This document shows, in pieces, positions 37,996 to 47,314 of a stretch of DNA of 64,000 bases. Within the stretch, counting starts at the first letter, position 1. Each line of letters begins with the position of its first letter. The position numbers were made by a program, and so were the translations under genes. This stretch comes from Micromonospora sp. CB01531 (GTDB lineage: Bacteria > Actinomycetota > Actinomycetes > Mycobacteriales > Micromonosporaceae): NCBI RefSeq assembly GCF_001905095.1, contig NZ_LWLS01000078.1:1-64000 (forward strand), given 5' to 3'. Below the pieces are notes generated by a model. That model was not told the origin of the DNA, did no database searches, and worked only from the letters and a program-made list of their open reading frames with translations.

Positions 37996-40900
37996 GCGTC
38001 CTCTCCAGTCCTCGTGGCGCGGGCGGGCCGGGCCCGGCGGGCGCGCTGGGCACGTTCGGCGCGGCCGCGGACGTCCGCCGAGGTCGACGGCTGGTCCGCG
38101 CCGGCGGCCAGCGACCGGGCCAGCGCGTGCACGGTCGGGTGCTCGAACAGGCGCCGGATGGGCAGGGACAGGGCCAGCTCGCGTTCGAGCCGCGCGTGCA
38201 GCGTGCCGAGCAGCAGGGAGTTGCCGCCGAGGTCGAAGAAGTTGTCGTGCGCGCCGACCTGCTCCAGGCCCAGCACCGCCGACCACACCGCGGCGATCCG
38301 CCGTTCAGTCTCCGACTCCGGCGCGGTCCACGCGGTCTCGCCGACCCGGTCCTCGCGGCGCGGCTTGGGCAGCGCGTCCGCGTCGAGCTTGCCGCGGTGG
38401 TTCAGCGGCAGCGCCGGCAGCCACACCACGGCGTTGGGGATCATGAACTCAGGCAGCCGGGATTTCAGCCGGGCCAGCACGATGGCCGTGTCCGGGGTCG
38501 CACCGGCCGGCGCCACCAGGTAGGCGACCAGCGGCGCGGCCTCGCCCGGGAAACCGCGCACGACGGCCCGGTGGACCAGCGGATCCTGTAGCAGCTGCAT
38601 CTCGATCTCGGCCGGTTCGATCCGGTAGCCGCGGATCTTGAGCTGCCGGTCCAGCCGGCCCAGGTATTCGAGCGTGCCGTCCGGGAGCCAGCGGGCCCGG
38701 TCGCCGGTGCGGTAGATCCAGCCCGGCTCGCCGTCCGGGGTCCGGGCGGTGAACCGGCCGCGGGTCAGGTCGTCGCGGCCCCAGTAACCCTGCGCCACCG
38801 TCGCGCCGCCGACGAACAGCTCGCCCGGCATGCCGACCGGGCAGCGCTGGCCCGCCGCGTCCAGCACGTAGACGTGTACGCCGTCGACCGGCCGGCCCAC
38901 GCAGTTCAGCACCGTCGCGGTGGCCGCGTCGAACACGTGGGTGGTGGTGATGTAGGTCTCGGTCGGCCCGTAGGCGTCGCAGATCCCGTACGGCGCGTCC
39001 GGCGGCACCGAGGTCAGCGGCGAGCCCGCGAAGAACAGCCAGCGCAGCGACGCCGGCGCGGTGCCCGCCGTCCACAGCGCCTCGGCCAGCGGGGTCGGCG
39101 TGAAGAACATCGTCACACCCTGCTCGCCCAGCCAGGACGCCAGCTCCGGCACCACGACCGGGCGCTCGTACGGCAGCACCTCAGCGCCGCCGCAGAGCGC
39201 GGGCCATACCTCGTACTCCGTCATGTCGAACGCCACGCTGTGGATCTGGCTGACCCGGTCGCCCGGCCCGACGCCGAAGGTGTCGACGTGCCACCGGGTC
39301 ACGTGCGCGAGGCTGCCGTGGCGGTACGCGACCCCCTTCGGCTCGCCCGTGGTGCCCGAGGTGTAGAGCACGTACGCGGTGGCGCCGGGATCGGGCAGCA
39401 CCGCGGGCCCGCCGCCGGGGTCCTCGGCCGCCTCGGCCACGTCGACGACCCGGACGCCCGGCGGCACGGCACCGGCGATCGCGGCCGGGTCGTCGGTGAC
39501 CACCGCGCACGCGCCGAGGTCCGCGACGATGAACCGGATCCGCGCCTCCGGGTAGACCGGGTCGATCGGGCAGTAGCTGAAGCCGGCCTTCCAGGCGGCC
39601 AGCATGGCCACCACGAGGTCCGCGCCGCGGGGCAGGACCAGCGCGACCACCGGGCGCGCGCCGGTGGCCAGCGGCCGCAGCGCCGCCGCCAGCCCGTCCG
39701 CCCGCCGGTCCAGCTCGGCGTAGCTCAGCACGCCGCGGCCGGACCGGATCGCCGGCGCGTCCGGCTGGGCGGCACACCGCTCGGCGAAAAGCGCCGGCAC
39801 GGTGGTCGCCTCGCCGGCCGGCGCGGTCCGCTCGAACCCGGCGATCTCCGCCAGCTCGGGGGCGCCGAGCAGGTGGAGCGTGCCTACCGGCTGGTCCGCC
39901 ACCTCGGCGAAGGACTCGACGAACCGGCCCAGCCAGGCGGCCATCCGCTCGGCCTCGCCGCCGGTCACCCGGTCGCCGCGGTACAGCATGGTGCCGCGCA
40001 GCCGGCCGTCGATCTCCTCGAAACCGACGGTGAGGCCGAACTTGGCGGCGTACCCGGCGCCCGCGTGGTCCAGCTCGATCGGGGTGAGCAGCGCACCGCC
40101 GAGCGACGCGCCGGCCGGTCCGGCGGCGGTCGCGGCGAGCGTCACGTCGACGTACGGGGTCCAGCCGGGCCGCCGTGGTGGCCGCAGCCGGCTCACCACG
40201 TCCTCGAACGGCACCCGCTCCAGGTCGAACGCGCCCAGCACGGTCTCCCGCATCGCGAGCGCCAGGTCCAGCACGGTGGTCTCGGGGTCGCACTCGGACC
40301 GCAGCACGACGGTGTTGAGGCACGGTCCGAGCAGGTCGGGGAACTCGTCGCGGTTCGCCACCGGGCAGCCGAAGGTGACGTCCTCCTGCCCGGTCCACCG
40401 GTGCAGCAGCGCGGCGACCCCGGTGGCGGCCACCATGAACCAGGAGAGGCCGTGCGCGGAGCGGATCCGACGCAGCCGCTCCAGCGTCTCGGCGGCCAGC
40501 GGGATCGGCACCGAGCCGGGTGCCGCGGTGCGCAGCGGCGGGGTCAGGGCGGGGAAGGCCGGCGCGCCGGACAGCCGCCGTGTCCACTGTTCGACGCCGT
40601 CCCGGCCGCCGGCGCTCTCCCGCTCCTCGGCCTGCGCCACCGCGAAGTCGCGGAACTGCGGCCTCCCGGCCGGCAGCAGCTCGGCGAGGGGCGACCCGAC
40701 CAGGCCGGTGAGCTGATCGAGGACCCGGCCGAGCCGGTCGGCCAGCCGTCGGGCGCGGGCCGCGGTGTGCCGGTCGCCACGGTACGACAGCACCGCGCTC
40801 AGCTTGCCGCCGTCCGCCACGAAGGTGACCGTGAGACCGAACTTCGTCTCGTGCTGCCAGCGGTCGAACGGTAGCGCGGTCATCGTCGCCGGGCCCAGCG

Positions 40901-43900
40901 GCTGCCCGGTGCCCGGCACCGAGACCAGGTTGAGCATGACGTCCAGGTACGGCGTACGGCCCGGCCGGCGCTGCGGGGCGAGCCGGGACAGCACCGCCGG
41001 TAGCGGCACCGCCTGGTACTCGAAGGCGTCCAGCATGCTGTCCCGAACCTCGCCGAGCAGGTCGGCGAAGGTGGTGCCGGCCTTGGCCCGCGAGCGCAGC
41101 ACCACGGTGTTCAGGCAGGGCCCGAGCACGTCGGCGAGCCCGTCGCCCTCGCGGTTGGCCATCGGCAGCCCGAAGGTGACGTCGTCGCCGCCGTGGGTGC
41201 GGTGCAGCCAGGCGGAGACCGCCGCCACGGCCACCATGTACCAGGAGACCCGGTACTCGTCGCACAGGGCGGCGGTGCGCCGGGCGAAGTCCGGGTCGAA
41301 CGGGACCGGCACGGCGCCGTGCGGTTCCGGGCGCCGGGGTGGTGCGCCGAGGTCGAGCGACTCGGGCGCGCCGGTGAGCTGGTCCACCCAGTACCCGATG
41401 CCGTCCGGGTCCTCGTCCCACTCGGCCTCGGCGAACTGGACCGGCGGCGGCAGCTCGCCGGTGGGCAGGCCGAGGGCGCGCGCGTAGAAGTGGCCGAGGT
41501 CCCGCTCGAGCACCGGTACCGACTGCGCGTCGAAGGCGATGTGGTGGAAGCAGAGCAGCAGCACGTGTTCGCCGGGCGCGGTGGCGACCAGGTGGGCGCG
41601 CAGCAGCCGGCCGGACCCGAGGTCGAAGGCGGTCGTCGCCTCCCGGTCGGTCCGGTCGGCGAGATCCTCCGCGCTGGTGGTCAGCTCGGGCGTCCACGGT
41701 TCGGTGACCACCTGGTAGAGCCGCCCGGCGCGGTGGTGGAACGCGGTGCGCAGGATCTCGTGCCGCTCGACCAGCGTGCCGAGCGCGGCCCGCAGCGCGG
41801 CCGGGTCCAGGTCGCCGGTGATCCGCCAGGCGAGCGGGACGTTGTAGGCCGGGCCGGTGGTGTCCATCTGCTCGGCCAGCCACATCTGCTCCTGCATGCT
41901 GGTCGCGGGCGTCCCCACCGGAGCCGTCGTCGGGTGCTCGTCGGGTTGTTCACCGGCCAGCCAGTCCAGGTGGGCGGCGAGGTCGTCCAGCTTGGGCAGC
42001 CGGTACAGGTCGCGGACGGAGATCCGGATCCCGGTACGGGTGGCGATCGCCCCGGTGAGCCGGGGCACCAGCAGGGAGTGCCCACCCAGTTCGAAGAACG
42101 AGTCGTCGGCGCCGGGCGGCGGGCAGTCCAGCACCTCGGCGAAGACCTCGGCGAGCAGCCGCCCGGTCGGTGTCGACGGCTCCGCGCGCGGCGCGGACGG
42201 CAACTCGCCGCCCTGGGCCCGCAGCGCGTTCCGGTCCACCTTGCCGTTGCCGGTCAGCGGGAAGCGGTCCACGATCCGGAAGACCGACGGCACCATGTAC
42301 CCGGGCAGCCGCGTGCCGAGGAAGGCGCGCAGCTCCGCGGCCGCCGGCGGCCCCCCGTCGCAGACCAGGTAGCCGGCCAGCGTGTCGACGCCGTCGAGCA
42401 GGACCACCGCGTCCGCGACGTCCGGGCGTTCCCGCAGCATCGACTCGATCTCGCCCGGCTCCAGCCGGAACCCGTGCAGCTTGATCTGGTTGTCCACCCG
42501 GTTGAGGTATTCCAGCTGCCCGTCCGGCAGGGCGCGGACGAGATCACCGGTGCGGTAGATCGTGCCGCCGGCCGGGTCGGCGGGGTCGGTGCGGAACCGC
42601 TCGGCGGTCAGGTCCGGGCGGCGCAGGTAGCCGGCCGCGACGCCGTCGCCGCCGATCCACAGTTCGCCGGGCTCGCCGGCCGGCACCGGCCGCATGCTGT
42701 CGTCGAGCACGTGCAGGCTGGTGTTGGTGACCGCCTGGCCGAGCGTGACCGGGCCGGTGGCCGGCACCAGGCTCGCGGTCGACCAGATGGTCGTCTCGGT
42801 GGGGCCGTAGAGGTTCCACACCGCCCGCGAGCGGCGGTACAGCTCGTCGGCGAGCGGGCGGGGCAGGGCCTCGCCGCCGCAGAGCACGGTCAGGGCCTCG
42901 TCGCCCGCCCATCCGGCGGCCAGCAGCATCCGCCAGGTGGCCGGGGTCGCCTGCAGGTGGGTGGGCCGGGACCGGGCCAGGTGCCGGACGAGCAGGTCGC
43001 CGTCGCGGGCGACCTCGGTGGAGGCGACCTCGACCGTGCCGCCGGTGATCAGCGGGAGGAACAGCTCGAGGGCGGCGATGTCGAAGCAGACCGTGGTGAG
43101 GGCCAGCATCGTGTCCTGGTCGCCGAAGCCCGGCCGGATCGCCATGGACCGCAGCAGGTTCGCCAGGCCGCGGTGGGTGACCCGGACGCCCTTGGGCTTT
43201 CCGGTCGAGCCCGAGGTGTAGATGACGTATGCGATGTCGTCCCCGGTCACCGCGGCCGGGGTGGTGATCGGTGCGGCGGCGAGGACCTCGTCCAGCAGGA
43301 CCGTCTCGGCGCCGGTCGCCGCGATCTCCGCGCCGGGCGGCTGGTCGGCGATGAGCAGGCCGGCCCGGGAGTCGTCCAGCATCCCGGCGATCCGCTCCGC
43401 CGGGTAGATCGGGTCGAGTGGCACGTACGCCGCACCGGCGAGCAGCACGCCGAGCAGCGCCGGCACCAGATCGGCCGACCGGTCGACGTACACCCCGACG
43501 AGGTCGCCCCGGCCGAGGCCCCGGCCGGCGAGGTAGCCGGCCACGGCGTGCGCGCGGCGGCTGACTTCGGCGTAGCTGAGGGCGGTGCCGTCGAAGATCA
43601 GCGCGGTGTCGTCCGGGGTGCGGGCCGCCTGGCCGAGGAAGAGCGTGGGCAGCGGGCGGGCCTCCTCGAGCCAGGCGTCCACCGCGTCCGCTGCGGTGCC
43701 CGCGTCCAGCTCGGCGGCGGCCGCGTCATAGCAGTCCCGCAGCTCGCGCAGGAACAGCTGGGTCGAGGTGGCGTCCCACACCAGGTGGTGGGCGCAGAGG
43801 AAGAAGACCTGCCGCCGCTCGTCCAGCTCGGCGAGCCCGATGCGGAGCAGCCGGCCGCCGTCCAGATCGAACGGGCGGCGCGCCGAGTCGCGCAGCCACG

Positions 43901-44195
43901 CCGCGAGGGCGTCCTCCGCCGCGCCCCGCAGGTCGATCCGGTCGAGGACCGGCGTCCACGGGTCACCGATCTCCTGGTGGAGCCGGCCGTCCCGCTCGGC
44001 GAACGTGGTGCGCAGGATCTCGTGGCGTTCGATCAGTACCGCCACGGCCCGTTCCAGCGCCTCGGCCGACAGGCTGCCCTGCACCCGCCACGCGTACGGC
44101 ACGTTGTAGAGCCCGTCGCCCGGCTCCAGCCGCTCGGCGAACCACATGCGCTCCTGGACGCTCGTCGCCGGCACGCCGGCAGTCGTCGTGCTCAT
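37992..44195 (-). CDS. NRPS with split condensation domain: C(N-lobe)-A-T-C-C(C-lobe)-A-T
   Basis: The 2067-residue protein begins with only the N-terminal lobe of a C domain (residues 1-~185, PATSVQERMWFAE, HHLVWDA near 135), which passes directly into an A domain (YTSGSTGKPK ~329). A carrier (~704) and a complete C domain follow (HHIAFDA ~885, with its own C-lobe to ~1175). Next is a second, orphan C-lobe (~1180-1440, starting at QFRDFAVAQAEERE and including GPCLNTVVLRS), a second A domain (YTSGTTGEPK ~1615) and a carrier (LGGNSLL ~1989). The first A code reads DILQLGLIWK, a glycine-type code. The second, about DMYFFAAITK, I cannot assign. Start and stop overlap the neighbours as ATGA on both sides, so it is translationally coupled within the operon. 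Confidence 0.93.
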   Translation of the reverse strand: MSTTTAGVPATSVQERMWFAERLEPGDGLYNVPYAWRVQGSLSAEALERAVAVLIERHEILRTTFAERDGRLHQEIGDPWTPVLDRIDLRGAAEDALAAWLRDSARRPFDLDGGRLLRIGLAELDERRQVFFLCAHHLVWDATSTQLFLRELRDCYDAAAAELDAGTAADAVDAWLEEARPLPTLFLGQAARTPDDTALIFDGTALSYAEVSRRAHAVAGYLAGRGLGRGDLVGVYVDRSADLVPALLGVLLAGAAYVPLDPIYPAERIAGMLDDSRAGLLIADQPPGAEIAATGAETVLLDEVLAAAPITTPAAVTGDDIAYVIYTSGSTGKPKGVRVTHRGLANLLRSMAIRPGFGDQDTMLALTTVCFDIAALELFLPLITGGTVEVASTEVARDGDLLVRHLARSRPTHLQATPATWRMLLAAGWAGDEALTVLCGGEALPRPLADELYRRSRAVWNLYGPTETTIWSTASLVPATGPVTLGQAVTNTSLHVLDDSMRPVPAGEPGELWIGGDGVAAGYLRRPDLTAERFRTDPADPAGGTIYRTGDLVRALPDGQLEYLNRVDNQIKLHGFRLEPGEIESMLRERPDVADAVVLLDGVDTLAGYLVCDGGPPAAAELRAFLGTRLPGYMVPSVFRIVDRFPLTGNGKVDRNALRAQGGELPSAPRAEPSTPTGRLLAEVFAEVLDCPPPGADDSFFELGGHSLLVPRLTGAIATRTGIRISVRDLYRLPKLDDLAAHLDWLAGEQPDEHPTTAPVGTPATSMQEQMWLAEQMDTTGPAYNVPLAWRITGDLDPAALRAALGTLVERHEILRTAFHHRAGRLYQVVTEPWTPELTTSAEDLADRTDREATTAFDLGSGRLLRAHLVATAPGEHVLLLCFHHIAFDAQSVPVLERDLGHFYARALGLPTGELPPPVQFAEAEWDEDPDGIGYWVDQLTGAPESLDLGAPPRRPEPHGAVPVPFDPDFARRTAALCDEYRVSWYMVAVAAVSAWLHRTHGGDDVTFGLPMANREGDGLADVLGPCLNTVVLRSRAKAGTTFADLLGEVRDSMLDAFEYQAVPLPAVLSRLAPQRRPGRTPYLDVMLNLVSVPGTGQPLGPATMTALPFDRWQHETKFGLTVTFVADGGKLSAVLSYRGDRHTAARARRLADRLGRVLDQLTGLVGSPLAELLPAGRPQFRDFAVAQAEERESAGGRDGVEQWTRRLSGAPAFPALTPPLRTAAPGSVPIPLAAETLERLRRIRSAHGLSWFMVAATGVAALLHRWTGQEDVTFGCPVANRDEFPDLLGPCLNTVVLRSECDPETTVLDLALAMRETVLGAFDLERVPFEDVVSRLRPPRRPGWTPYVDVTLAATAAGPAGASLGGALLTPIELDHAGAGYAAKFGLTVGFEEIDGRLRGTMLYRGDRVTGGEAERMAAWLGRFVESFAEVADQPVGTLHLLGAPELAEIAGFERTAPAGEATTVPALFAERCAAQPDAPAIRSGRGVLSYAELDRRADGLAAALRPLATGARPVVALVLPRGADLVVAMLAAWKAGFSYCPIDPVYPEARIRFIVADLGACAVVTDDPAAIAGAVPPGVRVVDVAEAAEDPGGGPAVLPDPGATAYVLYTSGTTGEPKGVAYRHGSLAHVTRWHVDTFGVGPGDRVSQIHSVAFDMTEYEVWPALCGGAEVLPYERPVVVPELASWLGEQGVTMFFTPTPLAEALWTAGTAPASLRWLFFAGSPLTSVPPDAPYGICDAYGPTETYITTTHVFDAATATVLNCVGRPVDGVHVYVLDAAGQRCPVGMPGELFVGGATVAQGYWGRDDLTRGRFTARTPDGEPGWIYRTGDRARWLPDGTLEYLGRLDRQLKIRGYRIEPAEIEMQLLQDPLVHRAVVRGFPGEAAPLVAYLVAPAGATPDTAIVLARLKSRLPEFMIPNAVVWLPALPLNHRGKLDADALPKPRREDRVGETAWTAPESETERRIAAVWSAVLGLEQVGAHDNFFDLGGNSLLLGTLHARLERELALSLPIRRLFEHPTVHALARSLAAGADQPSTSADVRGRAERAQRARRARPARATRTGEDA

Positions 44196-47100
44196 ACCCG
44201 GGACCCCCGGAGGTCGTCCACGGCCGCGGCGAAGGCTTCGGCCGTGGGGTGGTCGAACAGCGTCCGCACGCTCAGCCGGATGCCGAGCTCGCGGCGCAGC
44301 CTGCCGACCACGCGCGTGGCGAGCAGCGAGTCGCCGCCCAGATGGAAGAAGTTGCCGGTGACGCCGATCTCGTCGGCGCCGAGCTGCTCGGCCCAGACGC
44401 GGCAGACGGTCGCCTCGAGGTCGGTGCGCGGCGCCACCTCGGTGCCGTGATCGGCCCGTTCGGGCTCGGGCAGCCGGGCCCGGTCCACCTTGCCGCTGGC
44501 GTTGAGCGGGAACTGGTCGAGCAGCACGAAGTCGCTCGGCACCAGGTATCCGGGCAGCGTTCCGGCCAGCCGGTTCTGCACCTCCGGCACGGACAGCTCG
44601 ACGCCGGTGTCCGGAACCACGTAGGCGACCAGGCGCGGGCCGTCGTCGGCGCGGCGCACCATCACGAGGGCGGCACGTACGCCGGGGCAGCCGGTCAGCC
44701 GCGCCTCGATCTCGCCCGGCTCGATCCGATAGCCGCGGATCTTGACCTGGTCGTCGCTGCGGCCGAGGAACTCCAGCGTGCCGTCGGGCAGCCAGCGGAC
44801 CAGGTCGCCGGTGCGGTACAGCAGGTCACCGGCCGCGCCGTACGGGTCGGGCACGAACCGTTCCGCGGTCAGCTCCGGTGCGCCCAGGTAGCCGTGCGCC
44901 AGGCCGAGGCCCGCGACGCAGAGTTCGCCCGGTACGCCGGCCGGCACCAGCCGCAGCTGGGGGTCGGTGACGTAGCAGCGGGTGCCGCGGATCGGCGTAC
45001 CGATCGGCACCGAGACGGCGTCGTCCGGCACCACGGTGATCAGGTGGGTGGTGCTGAAGGTGGTGTTCTCGGTCGGGCCGTAGCCGTTGAGCAGCCGCCG
45101 GGGCGCGTTCCCCGGGCGCAGCACGGTGCGGATCACCGCGGGGTCGAGCGCCTCGCCGCCGACGATGACGGTACCGATGCCGGCCACCGCGTCCGGCACC
45201 TCGCCGACGGTGTGGTTGAACAGCGACGAGGTCATCCAGAGCACGGTGATGCCGTGCTCGCGCAGCGCGGCCGTCAGCGCCGCCGGCTCCACCACCGTCT
45301 CCTTGCGCAGGATGGTCAACTCGGCGCCGGTGAGCAGCGCGCCCCAGATCTCGAAGGTGGCGGCGTCGAACGAGATGCTGCTGCTGTGCGCGACCCGGTC
45401 GCCCGGTCCGATGTCGACGTAGTCGGTCTCGTGCACCAGCCGTACCACGCCGCGGTGCGGCACCCGGACGCCCTTGGGCCGGCCGGTCGAGCCGGAGGTG
45501 TACATGACGTACGCGAGATCCTCCGGCCCGGGTGCCGCCCCCGGCGTCCGGCCGGCGGCCGCGGGCAGGTCGTCCACCAGCACCGTCGGCCCGGTCCAGC
45601 CGGCGGTCCGGTCCGCGTACGCGGTGCCGGTCACCACCGCGGCGGCACCGGCGTCGCCGAGCAGGTTGCCGAGCCACTCGGCCGGGTAGCCGGGGTCCAG
45701 GGGCAGGTAGTAGCCGCCGGTCTTCAGGATGCCCAGCAGCGCCGCCACCTGGTCGACCGACCGGTCCAGGCAGACACCGACGCAGGCCGGGGCGTCGAGC
45801 CCGACCAGAGCGGCCGCGATCCGCTCGGCCCGCGCGTCCAGTTCGGCGTAGGTCAGCACCTCCGCACCGCACCGTACGGCCGGTGCGTCCGGCCGGAGCG
45901 CGACCTGCTCGGCGAACAGTTCGGGCACCGTCTTCGCCGGGGTGGGCGGCGGTGTGGTGGCGTTGCCCCAGGCCAGCAGCTGGGCCTCCTCGGCGGAGGT
46001 GAGCACCGGCAGCGCGGACACCGGCCGGCCCGGGTCCGCGGCCGCGCCGGCCAGGATCCGCTCGAGGTGCGCCAGCAGCCGTTCCACCGTGGACCGGTCG
46101 AACAGGTCGCGGCGGTAGTCGACGTCCACCACCAGCTCGCCGTCCGCCTCGAACGCCATGACGTCGAGCTCGAACTTGACGACGCCGGGGTCGAAGACGA
46201 ACTCGGTGACCGCCGAGCCGGGGATGCGCAGCAGGTCGGCGGGCGTGTTCAGGAACGACAGCACGACGTTGACCAGCGGCGGCCGGCTCAGGTCGCGGTC
46301 CGGCCCGGACAGGTCGGCGAGCCGCTCGAACGGCAGGTCCTGGTTCTCCTGGGCCTGTAGGGCGGTCTCCCGCACCTGGGCGAGCAGCTCGCCGAAGGCC
46401 GGGTCGCCGGTGAGGTCGGTACGCAGCACGACCGTGTTGACGAAGAACCCGAGCAGGTCCTCGAACTCGGGGCGGTCGCGGTGCGCGAAGGCCGCGCCGA
46501 CCATGATGTCGGTCTGCCCGGTGTGCCGCGCCAGCAACGCTGCCAGCCCGGCGGCCACGGCCGCGAACAGCGTGACGTCGTGTCGGGCGGCCAACTCGCG
46601 GACGGCGGTGAGCACCGGGGCGGGGATCCGGCGCCGTACGCGGGCGCCGTCCCAGCGCTGCACCGGGGGCCGGGGGCGGTCGGTGAGCAGGCCGAGCGGC
46701 TCGCACCCGGACAGCCGGTCCCGCCAGTACCGTAGCTGCCCGTCCAGCACATCCTCGTCGATCGTCTCGCGCTGCCACCGCGCGAAGTCGGTGTACTGCA
46801 GGGGTGGCTCGGGCAGCGGCGACCCGTGGTCCAGCAGGAACGCCTCATACAGTTCGGACACCTCGCGCAGCAGCAGCGAGAGCGTCCACTGGTCGGCCAC
46901 CAGGTGGTGCAGGCAGACCAGCAGCACGTGGTCGTCGTCGCCGATCCGGAACAGCTCGGCCCGCAGCAGCGGGCCGCGGCGCAGGTCGAACGGCCGCAGC
47001 ACGTGGTCCCGGGCGAGCTCGGCCGCGCGGGTCAGTCGCTCCTGCGTCGACCCGCCGTCGACGGGCGTGACCGGCAGCTCGACCGGTTCGGGCGGCTGGA

Positions 47101-47314
47101 TCCGGTGCACCGGCTGCCCGGCGGGCCCGTCGCCGACCGCGGCCCGAACCACCTCGTGCCGGCGGGTCACCTCGGTCAGGGCCCGGGCGAGCAGCTCGGG
47201 CGCGAGCGGACCGCGGATACGGTGCGCGGACGGGATGTTGTAGCCGGTGGCGCCCGGGTGCAGCTGGTCGAGGAACCACAGCCGCTGCTGGGCGAACGAC
47301 AGCGGGGCATCCAT
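44192..47314 (-). CDS. NRPS module C-A-T, predicted valine
   Basis: The 1040-residue module has a condensation domain starting PLSFAQQRLWFLDQLHPG with HHLVADQ in place of the usual HHxxxDG: the second His and the Asp are kept and the final Gly is Gln. The A domain has YTSGSTGRPKG, NGYGPTEN, YRTGDLVRW and ASGKVDR; the carrier is LGGDSLLAT. The specificity residues read DAFWIGGTFK, identical to the known valine code of gramicidin synthetase. Its ATG overlaps the TGA of the upstream starter gene by one base (TGATG), and its stop overlaps the next gene as ATGA. It should be the second unit of the line. Confidence 0.93.
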   Translation of the reverse strand: MDAPLSFAQQRLWFLDQLHPGATGYNIPSAHRIRGPLAPELLARALTEVTRRHEVVRAAVGDGPAGQPVHRIQPPEPVELPVTPVDGGSTQERLTRAAELARDHVLRPFDLRRGPLLRAELFRIGDDDHVLLVCLHHLVADQWTLSLLLREVSELYEAFLLDHGSPLPEPPLQYTDFARWQRETIDEDVLDGQLRYWRDRLSGCEPLGLLTDRPRPPVQRWDGARVRRRIPAPVLTAVRELAARHDVTLFAAVAAGLAALLARHTGQTDIMVGAAFAHRDRPEFEDLLGFFVNTVVLRTDLTGDPAFGELLAQVRETALQAQENQDLPFERLADLSGPDRDLSRPPLVNVVLSFLNTPADLLRIPGSAVTEFVFDPGVVKFELDVMAFEADGELVVDVDYRRDLFDRSTVERLLAHLERILAGAAADPGRPVSALPVLTSAEEAQLLAWGNATTPPPTPAKTVPELFAEQVALRPDAPAVRCGAEVLTYAELDARAERIAAALVGLDAPACVGVCLDRSVDQVAALLGILKTGGYYLPLDPGYPAEWLGNLLGDAGAAAVVTGTAYADRTAGWTGPTVLVDDLPAAAGRTPGAAPGPEDLAYVMYTSGSTGRPKGVRVPHRGVVRLVHETDYVDIGPGDRVAHSSSISFDAATFEIWGALLTGAELTILRKETVVEPAALTAALREHGITVLWMTSSLFNHTVGEVPDAVAGIGTVIVGGEALDPAVIRTVLRPGNAPRRLLNGYGPTENTTFSTTHLITVVPDDAVSVPIGTPIRGTRCYVTDPQLRLVPAGVPGELCVAGLGLAHGYLGAPELTAERFVPDPYGAAGDLLYRTGDLVRWLPDGTLEFLGRSDDQVKIRGYRIEPGEIEARLTGCPGVRAALVMVRRADDGPRLVAYVVPDTGVELSVPEVQNRLAGTLPGYLVPSDFVLLDQFPLNASGKVDRARLPEPERADHGTEVAPRTDLEATVCRVWAEQLGADEIGVTGNFFHLGGDSLLATRVVGRLRRELGIRLSVRTLFDHPTAEAFAAAVDDLRGSRV

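Noticed and set aside
37996..38286. Upstream extension of the PKS-NRPS start
   Set aside because: It overlaps the carrier domain of the preceding gene in another frame. The KS homology begins right after ATG 37995, which overlaps the preceding stop as ATGA.
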